This document shows, piece after piece, positions 1-6,231 of a DNA stretch of 6,231 nt (the first letter of the stretch is position 1; every line of letters starts with the position of its first letter). Below the pieces are notes generated by a model. It did no database searches. It saw only the letters and a list, made by a program, of their open reading frames with translations, and was not told the DNA's origin. Source of the DNA: Candidatus Sulfopaludibacter sp. SbA3. Lineage in GTDB: Bacteria; Acidobacteriota; Terriglobia; 2-12-FULL-54-10. Made by a program: the position numbers and the translations under genes. The stretch spans positions 1 through 6,231 of the forward strand of contig CAMBEY010000177.1 of NCBI GenBank assembly GCA_945865705.1, read 5' to 3'.

Positions 1-498
1 ACCAAAGTTAACGAGAGTGAAATTCCGGTGGGCAAGAACTCCGATGCTGCCCAATTTGAGGGCAGCGCCACGGCGCTGCTGGCCGCCGCTGGGTTGGGTC
101 GGAGCCGCGACCGCCGCGGGCCCGAAGCGCAGCGCGCCTTCGAGGCGGTGAAGACCTTAATCGAAATGGGCGCGGACGTGAATCAGGTAAACGAGACCGG
201 ATGGACGGCGCTGCACGCCGCCACTTATATCGGCGCTGACAACATTGTCCAGTACCTGATTGAAAAAGGCGCGCGGCTGGATGTCCAGAATGGCTGTGGG
301 CAGACGCCGCTGACGCTTGCCAACGGAACCAATTCGCGCGGGTTGATCCAGATTCCCCGCGAGCGCAAGAGCACCACGGATTTGCTGAAGAAGTTCGGGG
401 CGAGTGAAACATTGTCTGGTGGTCCGGTGGGGCGATGTGTGGAAGGCCGCTACGGTATCGAGTACTTCACCGAGCGGGATAGCAAGAAAAAGCCGTAG
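1..498 (+). CDS. Ankyrin-repeat protein, C-terminal part (5' end outside window)
   Basis: The frame is open from the first base and ends at TAG 496-498, giving 165 visible residues with no stop upstream, so the true start lies outside the window; the GTG at 28 is probably an internal valine. The clearest ankyrin unit is residues 64-96, with the helix-start motif GWTALHAA (67-74) and the turn motif EKGARLDVQ (88-96). An earlier unit (about 20-63) ends in IEMGADVNQV and carries an arginine-rich insertion (GRSRDRRGPEAQ, 33-44) that makes it longer than the usual 33 residues. A third, degenerate unit starts at GQTPLTLA (100-107), is interrupted by an insertion, and closes at KKFGA (130-134). A non-repeat basic tail ends in SKKKP. 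Ankyrin repeats bind protein partners; the partner here is unknown. The missing N-terminus would show whether it is exported or carries further domains. The family call is firm; the role is not. Confidence 0.88.
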   Translation, partial: TKVNESEIPVGKNSDAAQFEGSATALLAAAGLGRSRDRRGPEAQRAFEAVKTLIEMGADVNQVNETGWTALHAATYIGADNIVQYLIEKGARLDVQNGCGQTPLTLANGTNSRGLIQIPRERKSTTDLLKKFGASETLSGGPVGRCVEGRYGIEYFTERDSKKKP

Positions 499-540
499 CT
501 GACGGGCGTGAGTCGCGGGAAGTACGGGATCACTCGCGGC

Positions 541-565
541 TGTCATCCTGCGCGCAGCGAAGGAT
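541..565. repeat. REP-like short intergenic repeat
   Basis: The element begins TGTCATCCTG and ends GCAGCGAAGGAT. Its outer arms ATCCT (545-549) and AGGAT (561-565) are exact inverted complements, and the centre holds the palindrome TGCGCGCA (549-556). From memory, near-identical short elements are scattered between genes in many acidobacterial genomes, but copy number cannot be tested with one copy in view. It lies in the 116-base gap between the ankyrin stop and the receptor start. No T-run follows on either strand, so it is unlikely to be an intrinsic terminator. The rest of this gap (499-540 and 566-605) shows nothing I can name. Confidence 0.5.
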
Positions 566-605
566 AACAGTGGTTCAAAAGTTTTGCGTCGAAGAATGGT
601 TGGGT

Positions 606-610
606 GGAGG
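606..610 (+). promoter_or_regulatory. Ribosome binding site that decides the receptor start
   Basis: GGAGG lies four bases before ATG 615. The reading frame extends back to a GTG at 570, but that start would put 15 residues, including a charged stretch and a cysteine, in front of an otherwise normal signal peptide, and it has no clear Shine-Dalgarno sequence just upstream. The GGAGG and the signal peptide together favour ATG 615. Confidence 0.75.
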
Positions 611-614
611 AAGC

Positions 615-3600
615 ATGCTTACGTTGATTCGTGCGGTTCAGATGGTTGTGTTGCTCCTTGCGGTGAGCGGAAGTCTGCGCGCGCAGATATCCGATGCCCG
701 CCTGGAAGGCACGGTACGGGATGAGACGCAGGCGGTGCTTCCCGGCGCTACGGTGACCGCTAAGAATTCCGAGACTGGACAGACGCGCACAGCCACCACG
801 GATTCGCGCGGCCGCTACCTATTCGCTAACCTGCCGCCCGCCCCGCATGATCTGGAAGTTTCGCTGACAGGCTTCAAGACCACGATTCGCCAGGGAATCG
901 TGCTGACGGTGGGCGCGCAACTCGCCCTCGACCTTACCATGACGGTGGGAAGCGTAACTGAACAGGTTACGGTAACCAGCGAAGCTCCGCTGGTGGAGAT
1001 GCAATCGGGCACGGTGGCCGGAGTCGTGGAAGAGCGTGTGATCCGCGAACTGCCGTTGAACGGCCGCAGCTTCGCCGATCTGGTTCAACTCGAACCGGGC
1101 GTAGTGCGTACGCGCGCGGGCAACAAGGCCGCCCTTTCCGGTACGGGCGAGAAGATGTCCCTGGGCGGCGCGCGGCCGCATCAGATGAGTTTCCTGCTGG
1201 ACGGCGCCGACATGATGTCGCGCAACAATACCAATCCCGCCGGCGCCTCCGGCTTCATGCTGGGCGTCGATTCCATTCAGGAATTCCGCGTCTCGACCAG
1301 CGGGTTTAGCGCGGAGTTCGGCCGCAACTCCGGCGGCGTGGTCAGCGCGGTAACCAAATCGGGCACGAACAATCTGCATGGCACGGTCTATGGCTTCCTG
1401 CGCAATGACAACCTGGACGCGCGCGACTTCTTCGACCGTAAAACCACAGCGAATCCAAAGGGCGAGCCGGAGTTCAAGCGCTCACAGTATGGCGCGGCGG
1501 TAGGCGGGCCGGTGATTCACAACAAGACTTTCTTTTTCGCCAATTACGAAGGCGTCCGGGCTCGCCGCGGAACCACCACGGTGGACAATGTCCTCACCGA
1601 TGCGGCGCGTCTGGGAAATCTTGGCACACGCACCGTAACCGTCGCCGAGTCCATCAAGCCCTACTTGGCGCTCTATCCGCATCCAAACGGAGAAGATTTA
1701 GGCGGTGGCATCGGAAGATACTTCTGGGCTGGATCGCAGAACACGGATCAGGACGATGTCGTGGCGCGTATCGACCATCAACTTTCCGACAACCAGACGC
1801 TGATGTTCCGCATGTTTTACGATAACGCCAGTGTGATCGCTCCCGCCAGCCTGGGCTTGATTCAGATGTTCAACAAATCGCGGATACAGAACTATGTGCT
1901 GAACCACAAGCAGATCGTTTCGTCCACTCTCGTCAATGATCTTCGCATCACCTTTCTGCGCGATGCCTCCGAGGCCACCGACTCGACCGCCGAGGGAATG
2001 GACCGGCTGGAGTTTGTCCCCGGCCGCGGCTTCGGCCACTTTACCCCCGGAGTCATCGCTTCCATCTCGACCAACAGTTCTGGCCCGCAGTATTGGCGCC
2101 AGAATCTGTTCGAGGTCATCAATGACGTGGCCATGGCCAAAGGCGCGCACGCCATCAAGTTCGGCGGCATCGCCAAGCGGCTGCGCTACAACAGCCTCAA
2201 CGTGGGACGCCTGCGCGGGGAATATATCTTCAACTCGCTTGAAGAGGTGCTCACCGCCAACGCCGCGCGCTTTGAAGCAGGCCACGTTACCGAAGGCACG
2301 CGTGGGATGCGCCAATCGCTGTTCGGTTTCTACTTTCAGGATGACTACCGCCCCACTCCGCGCCTGGCGCTGAATCTTGGTGTGCGCTACGAATTCGTCA
2401 CCGGAGTGAGCGAAGCTTTCGGGCGCGTGTCGCAACTGCGCAATCAGCTCGATCCGACGGTTACGGTCGGCGATCCCTGGTTCCTGAATCCTTCGCTCAA
2501 GAATATCGTGCCGCGATTTGGATTCGCCTATGATCTCACCGGCGACGGCAAGACCTCCGTGCGTGGCGGCTTCGGCGTCTACCCGGATCAGTTGCTGGCG
2601 CTCTATTGGCGCGACTCCAGCCAGCGCATGTTGCCTTACACGCAGCGCTTCTTCGTGCAGCGGCCTGCCACCGGGACCATTCGCTTTCCGGACGCCATTG
2701 TCCAGTTCCCGCTCACGGATTCTCCGCTGCGCGATCCCAATCAGTCCATGGAGATGATGAACTACCGTCCGCATCAGCCCTACACGATGCAGTACAACCT
2801 CACCATCCAGCGGCAACTGAGCGCCAGTTCATCCTTCATGATCGGCTATCTCGGCTCGCAGAGCCGCAACAACTCGCGCAACGTGCAGTGGAACACGGCC
2901 TTCCCGACGCAGTTCATCAACGGCCAGAAGTGCTACTCCGTGCCGGGGAGTACGGTGGCCGGCGTGGTAGTGCCCGCGTCGGATTGCTTTAATGGAACTG
3001 CCGCGCCGCGCCGCAATCCGAATTTCTCAAGCATCCTGCAACGCGAGTTTGACACCAACGCCAACTACAACTCGTTGCAGTTCTCCATGCAGCAGCGTAT
3101 GCGCGGCGGACTGAGCATCGAGGGAACATACCAACTTTCGCGCACCATGGATGAGATCTCCGGCATCGCCGGCAGCACGGACTTCCAGAACGTCACCAGC
3201 TTCTCAATGGACCCGGATGACCGCGGTCGCGATTACAGCCGCGCCGCCTTCGATATTCGCCACTACATGGTCGTCAATGGAACGTACAACCTGCCCGGCT
3301 TTGGACTATCCGGCATGGCCGGTCAGGTACTCGGCGGATGGAGCCTGAGTTCACTATTCAATTATTCAGGCGGCGAGCCGTTCTCTGTGGTCAACCCGAT
3401 CGACCGCGCTGGCAACAGCACCATCATCTTCGGCAGTCAGGAGCGGCCCAATGTAGCGGCCGGCGCGTCGAACAACCCCATTCTGGAAAATCCGACGGCG
3501 GACCAGTGGTTCGATCTGCGAGCCTTCGAGTTGCAGAAGCCCGGCTACCTCGGCAACTTGGGCCGCAACACGCTGCAAGGCCCAGGCGTAGTCACGGTGG

Positions 3601-3815
3601 ACCTGGCTGTGCGCAAGAATTTTCAGGTGCGTGAAGGGCAGAAGATCGAGTTCCGCTGGGAGATGTTCAATATGTTCAACCACGCCAACTTTTCACAGCC
3701 CGAGTTCCGTGTTTTCTTGAACGCGGCGGGTGCCATTCGTCCCGGCGCGGGTTCGATCACCAACACACGCACCTCGTCGCGGCAGATGCAACTGGGGCTA
3801 AAGTACATTTTTTAG
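615..3815 (+). CDS. Oar-like TonB-dependent receptor with carboxypeptidase-regulatory domain
   Basis: The product is a predicted outer-membrane beta-barrel of 1066 residues that imports an unknown substrate with energy from TonB/ExbBD. A Sec signal peptide fills residues 1-24 (hydrophobic MVVLLLAVSG, likely cut near LRAQ). A CarboxypepD_reg fold covers about 28-110 (LEGTVRDETQAVLPGATV, then DSRGRYLFANLP). A plug domain follows at about 125-260, with ELPLNGRSFADLVQLEPGV (145-163), LLDGAD (193-198), SIQEFRV (219-225) and AEFGRNSGG (232-240). The rest is barrel, ending in LGLKYIF with the terminal phenylalanine used for outer-membrane insertion. Size and order match the Oar-type receptors that are greatly expanded in Acidobacteriota. 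I see no STN domain, so sigma/anti-sigma signalling is unlikely, and no obvious TonB box. The mature protein has only two cysteines, C773 and C791. The family is certain; the substrate is not known. Confidence 0.95.
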   Translation: MLTLIRAVQMVVLLLAVSGSLRAQISDARLEGTVRDETQAVLPGATVTAKNSETGQTRTATTDSRGRYLFANLPPAPHDLEVSLTGFKTTIRQGIVLTVGAQLALDLTMTVGSVTEQVTVTSEAPLVEMQSGTVAGVVEERVIRELPLNGRSFADLVQLEPGVVRTRAGNKAALSGTGEKMSLGGARPHQMSFLLDGADMMSRNNTNPAGASGFMLGVDSIQEFRVSTSGFSAEFGRNSGGVVSAVTKSGTNNLHGTVYGFLRNDNLDARDFFDRKTTANPKGEPEFKRSQYGAAVGGPVIHNKTFFFANYEGVRARRGTTTVDNVLTDAARLGNLGTRTVTVAESIKPYLALYPHPNGEDLGGGIGRYFWAGSQNTDQDDVVARIDHQLSDNQTLMFRMFYDNASVIAPASLGLIQMFNKSRIQNYVLNHKQIVSSTLVNDLRITFLRDASEATDSTAEGMDRLEFVPGRGFGHFTPGVIASISTNSSGPQYWRQNLFEVINDVAMAKGAHAIKFGGIAKRLRYNSLNVGRLRGEYIFNSLEEVLTANAARFEAGHVTEGTRGMRQSLFGFYFQDDYRPTPRLALNLGVRYEFVTGVSEAFGRVSQLRNQLDPTVTVGDPWFLNPSLKNIVPRFGFAYDLTGDGKTSVRGGFGVYPDQLLALYWRDSSQRMLPYTQRFFVQRPATGTIRFPDAIVQFPLTDSPLRDPNQSMEMMNYRPHQPYTMQYNLTIQRQLSASSSFMIGYLGSQSRNNSRNVQWNTAFPTQFINGQKCYSVPGSTVAGVVVPASDCFNGTAAPRRNPNFSSILQREFDTNANYNSLQFSMQQRMRGGLSIEGTYQLSRTMDEISGIAGSTDFQNVTSFSMDPDDRGRDYSRAAFDIRHYMVVNGTYNLPGFGLSGMAGQVLGGWSLSSLFNYSGGEPFSVVNPIDRAGNSTIIFGSQERPNVAAGASNNPILENPTADQWFDLRAFELQKPGYLGNLGRNTLQGPGVVTVDLAVRKNFQVREGQKIEFRWEMFNMFNHANFSQPEFRVFLNAAGAIRPGAGSITNTRTSSRQMQLGLKYIF

Positions 3816-3829
3816 CGAGGCACTGGTAG

Positions 3830-3856
3830 CCACGGTGAGCGTTTTTCTCGCCGTGG
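3830..3856 (+). other. Hairpin A in the receptor-cytochrome gap
   Basis: CCACGGTGAG (3830-3839) pairs with CTCGCCGTGG (3847-3856) along ten positions, nine Watson-Crick and one U-G, around the seven-base loop CGTTTTT. It begins 14 bases after the receptor stop. The T-run sits in the loop rather than after the stem, so it is not a standard intrinsic terminator; 3'-end protection or processing of the receptor mRNA is possible. Its right arm is also part of hairpin B. Confidence 0.6.
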
Positions 3857-3895
3857 GCTTGTGGTTTCAATGGGGATTCCCACGGCCAGAAAAAC
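3841..3895. repeat. 17-bp inverted repeat (hairpin B), overlapping hairpin A
   Basis: GTTTTTCTCGCCGTGGG (3841-3857) and CCCACGGCCAGAAAAAC (3879-3895) are inverted complements at 16 of 17 positions, with a 21-base spacer. It shares bases 3841-3856 with hairpin A, so only one of the two can form in a given RNA. The T-run is on the 5' arm and the A-run on the 3' arm on both strands, the opposite of a bidirectional terminator. It could be a regulatory RNA fold, a protein-binding palindrome or a mobile repeat remnant. The rest of the gap (3896-3945) shows no clear promoter. Confidence 0.65.
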
Positions 3896-3945
3896 ACTGA
3901 CCCTGACTACCCAAGCGCACGTGCTTTACGGCAATTCTAAAACCG

Positions 3946-3958
3946 GGTTAGAGGAACC
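3946..3958 (+). promoter_or_regulatory. Ribosome binding site of the cytochrome gene, within a small hairpin
   Basis: GAGG (3951-3954) lies four bases before ATG 3959 and supports that start. It is flanked by GGTT (3946-3949) and AACC (3955-3958), which can form a four-pair stem with the Shine-Dalgarno bases in its loop. The stem is short and may mean nothing on its own. Confidence 0.6.
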
Positions 3959-6231
3959 ATGCCGAAGTTATTGACAAAAGTGGGAACCGCCATTTGCTTT
4001 GCGGTCGCGTTGAGCGCCGCTGCGCAGACTGCTCCCTCAACTGCTAAAGAGTCGCCCGCCGCCTCGTCGGCTAATCAAGCGCTGTTGGGCAAGTATTGCG
4101 TAACCTGCCACAACGAGCGACTGCGCACCGCGGACCTGTCGCTGGAGCAGGTCGATCTGCGGCAGGTTGTCCAGGATGCGCCTATCTGGGAAAAAGTGAT
4201 TCGCAAGTTGCGCTCGGGAGCGATGCCGCCATCTGGCGCGCCGCGTCCGGATGCTACTGCTTCCTCAGCGCTGGCCGGCTATCTTGAAACGGAACTGGAT
4301 CGTGCATCCGCCGCGCAGCCCAACCCGGGGCGCAAGGCCATCCATCGGCTGAATCGGGCGGAGTATGCCAACGCGGTGCGGGACATTCTGGCGGTGGATA
4401 TCGATTCCTCGGAATTGTTGCCCGCCGACGATGTCAGCTATGGTTTTGACAATATCGCCGAAGTGCTTTCCATCTCACCTTTGCTGACCGAGAAGTACAT
4501 TGCCGCAGCGGAGAAAATTAGCCGCGCTGCCGTGGGCGACCATGATGTGAGACCGGTGACGGCGGAATATTCCATCCCCGAGGAGGTCATGCAGGACGGT
4601 CGCATGAGCGAGGACCTGCCTTTCGGCTCGCGCGGCGGTATGGCCATTCGACACAACTTCCCCGCCGATGGCGAGTACAGCGTGCATGTGCGCCTGCACC
4701 GCAATTCGGACAACTATATTCGTGGGATTACGGAGCCACATCAACTGGACGTCCGCCTCGACGGTCGGCGCGTCAAGCTGCTGACCATCGGCGGCGAGAA
4801 TCACGGACTCTCCGGGCCGCTCTACTCCTTCGTCAACAAGGACTACAAGGGCGACGAAGCGCAGGAGAAGTATGAGTTTGACGCGGACCTGAAATTGGAA
4901 GCCGCGATGCACGCGACTGCTGGCCCGCATCTGCTGCAAGTCGCATTTCTGGATGAGACTGTCGAGCCGGAAACCGTACTCATGCCCGAGCGCCAGTTGT
5001 TTGTGGACAAGGGCGACTATAAGGGCGGGTTGCCGATGGTAGCCGCCGTGGGCATTCACGGGCCGATGCAGGCCAAGGGTCTGGGGGAGACTCCGAGCCG
5101 CGCCCGCATCTTTACTTGCCGGCCCGCCGCATCGGCGCCGCCAACGGAAGAGATGGCGTGCGCGAGAAAGATCATTTCCAAGCTTACGTGGCTCGCCTTC
5201 CGCCGACCGGTATCATCGGCGGATGTTGATCCTCTGATCGAATTGTTTGGTTCCGCGCGCAAGCAGGGTGATTTTGAATCCGCAATGGAGATGGCATTGC
5301 GTGGAATTTTGGTGAGCACCGAGTTTCTCTTCCGCATGGAGGGCGATGCGCAAGGCGTATCCGCTGGAAGCTCGTCCCGGATCAGCGATCTGGAGCTGGC
5401 CTCGCGCTTGTCTTTCTTCTTGTGGTCCAGTATTCCGGACGAGCAGTTGTTGGTGGCGGCGGAGCGCGGGCAACTGCGCACTCCCGCGGAACTGGAAAAG
5501 CAGGTGCGCCGGATGCTGGCTGACACCCGCGCACAATCGCTGGCGGATAACTTCACGAGCCAGTGGCTCTTCCTGCGCAACATCCTGCACGTGAAGCCTG
5601 ATGAACGCCAGTTCCCGGATTTCGATGATGGGTTGCGGCTGGCGTTTCTGGAGGAGACCACGCAATTTATCTCCAGCATCGCGCGCGAGGACCGGAGCGT
5701 GCTCGATCTGCTCAACGCCGATTTCACTTATCTCAATGAGCGGCTCGCGGAGTTTTACGGGATACCGAACGTCTACGGAAACCATTTCCGGCGCGTGCAG
5801 TTGTTGGATGAAAACCGCCGAGGGTTGCTGGGACAGGCCAGCATTCTGACTGTTACCTCTTATGCCAATCGAACCTCGCCGACGCTGCGTGGCAAGTGGG
5901 TTCTGGAGAATATCCTGGGCACGCCGCCACCCCCGCCACCGCCTGATGTCCCGTCGCTGAAGGAAGAAACGGGACGTGGTGGTCGCGTGCTGACGATGCG
6001 GCAGCGGCTGGAGCAGCATCGCACCAATCCGGTGTGCGCCAGTTGCCACGCGCGCATGGACCCCATTGGACTGGCGCTCGACAACTTTGACGGCATCGGC
6101 ACATGGCGCACCAAGGAAGGCGGCGAAGCAGGCACGCCGATTGATCCGGCGGGCGTACTGCCGGACGGAACCAAGTTTGCCGGTCCGGCTGATCTCCGCC
6201 GGATCCTGGGCGCGCGCCGTGAGCAGGTGGC
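3959..6231 (+). CDS. Secreted DUF1587/1595/1592/1588 cytochrome-type protein (3' end outside window)
   Basis: 757 residues are visible and the frame is still open at the window edge. A Sec signal peptide (about 1-23, LLTKVGTAICFAVALSAAAQ) predicts export to the periplasm. A PSCyt1-like heme domain follows, with CVTCH (47-51) and the probable axial methionine M89 in SGAMPP. Next come DUF1587 (from IHRLNRAEY, 128-136, to about 193), a probable beta-sandwich region (about 222-350, from FGSRGGMAIRHNF), DUF1595 (about 384-455) with C387 and C401, and DUF1592 (about 475-602, from ISDLELASRLSFFLW). DUF1588 (about 620-718) has the seven-proline run 656-662 and a second heme motif, CASCH (693-697), followed by ARMDPIGLALDNFD. 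The end, from about PDGTKF, looks like the lead-in to DUF1585. This order is typical of the planctomycete-type cytochrome families, also common in Solibacter-like bacteria. Their reaction is not established; a periplasmic redox role is inferred from the heme motifs. It lies 143 bases after the receptor, on the same strand. Confidence 0.93.
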   Translation, partial: MPKLLTKVGTAICFAVALSAAAQTAPSTAKESPAASSANQALLGKYCVTCHNERLRTADLSLEQVDLRQVVQDAPIWEKVIRKLRSGAMPPSGAPRPDATASSALAGYLETELDRASAAQPNPGRKAIHRLNRAEYANAVRDILAVDIDSSELLPADDVSYGFDNIAEVLSISPLLTEKYIAAAEKISRAAVGDHDVRPVTAEYSIPEEVMQDGRMSEDLPFGSRGGMAIRHNFPADGEYSVHVRLHRNSDNYIRGITEPHQLDVRLDGRRVKLLTIGGENHGLSGPLYSFVNKDYKGDEAQEKYEFDADLKLEAAMHATAGPHLLQVAFLDETVEPETVLMPERQLFVDKGDYKGGLPMVAAVGIHGPMQAKGLGETPSRARIFTCRPAASAPPTEEMACARKIISKLTWLAFRRPVSSADVDPLIELFGSARKQGDFESAMEMALRGILVSTEFLFRMEGDAQGVSAGSSSRISDLELASRLSFFLWSSIPDEQLLVAAERGQLRTPAELEKQVRRMLADTRAQSLADNFTSQWLFLRNILHVKPDERQFPDFDDGLRLAFLEETTQFISSIAREDRSVLDLLNADFTYLNERLAEFYGIPNVYGNHFRRVQLLDENRRGLLGQASILTVTSYANRTSPTLRGKWVLENILGTPPPPPPPDVPSLKEETGRGGRVLTMRQRLEQHRTNPVCASCHARMDPIGLALDNFDGIGTWRTKEGGEAGTPIDPAGVLPDGTKFAGPADLRRILGARREQV

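Noticed and set aside
28..30. GTG at 28 as a true start of the ankyrin protein
   Set aside because: The same frame is open to the window edge, and a start here would cut into ankyrin-like sequence; no ribosome binding site is seen before it.
570..614. GTG at 570 as the start of the receptor gene
   Set aside because: It adds 15 residues before the signal peptide and has no clear ribosome binding site, whereas ATG 615 has GGAGG four bases upstream and a normal signal peptide.
1698..2816. 372-codon open frame on the minus strand inside the receptor gene
   Set aside because: It is fully antisense to an unmistakable receptor, its translation resembles no family I know, and long antisense frames are expected in GC-rich genes with strong codon bias.
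3842..3857. T-run at 3842-3846 near a GC-rich stem as an intrinsic terminator
   Set aside because: The T-run is in the loop of hairpin A and on the 5' arm of hairpin B, not after a stem, on either strand.
3917..3924. Perfect palindrome GCACGTGC upstream of the cytochrome gene as an operator
   Set aside because: It is only eight bases, does not extend outward, and short GC-rich palindromes arise by chance; there is no second copy in the gap.
5924..5944. Seven-proline codon run as a possible slippage site or low-complexity artefact
   Set aside because: A proline run after LGT is a usual feature of the DUF1588 region, the codons are mixed, and the frame continues correctly into the CASCH motif.
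5213..6049. 278-codon open frame on the minus strand inside the cytochrome gene
   Set aside because: It is antisense to the conserved DUF1595/1592/1588 domains and has no recognisable domain; a coding shadow.

Overview
The window looks like part of a GC-rich Acidobacteriota chromosome, most likely from the Bryobacterales/Solibacter side. Three things suggest this: an Oar-like TonB-dependent receptor with an N-terminal carboxypeptidase-regulatory domain, a secreted DUF1587/1592/1588 cytochrome-type protein, and a short repeat of the 'TGTCATCCTG...GCAGCGAAGGAT' kind that I recall as common in acidobacterial genomes. The assignment rests on recognised families, not on a database search.

Layout, all genes on the + strand: (1) 1-498, the C-terminal end of an ankyrin-repeat protein that begins upstream of the window. 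(2) 499-614, a short gap holding a REP-like repeat and the ribosome binding site of the next gene. (3) 615-3815, a complete outer-membrane TonB-dependent receptor of 1066 residues. (4) 3816-3958, a gap holding two overlapping hairpins that cannot form together. (5) 3959 to the window end, a secreted protein with two c-type heme motifs, cut off at its C-terminus after 757 residues. This last gene stays open to the window edge, so a search limited to closed ORFs misses it, although it fills more than a third of the window.

The two exported proteins suggest a surface uptake and periplasmic redox module. The receptor would import a large or complexed substrate across the outer membrane, and the heme protein, with a probable beta-sandwich ligand-binding region, would act on it or pass electrons in the periplasm. 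This functional link is inferred from adjacency and shared export only; the substrate is unknown. The ankyrin protein may belong to the same locus, but its N-terminus, and therefore its cellular location, is not visible. Apart from these features I see no tRNA, rRNA, CRISPR array, insertion sequence or convincing intrinsic terminator.
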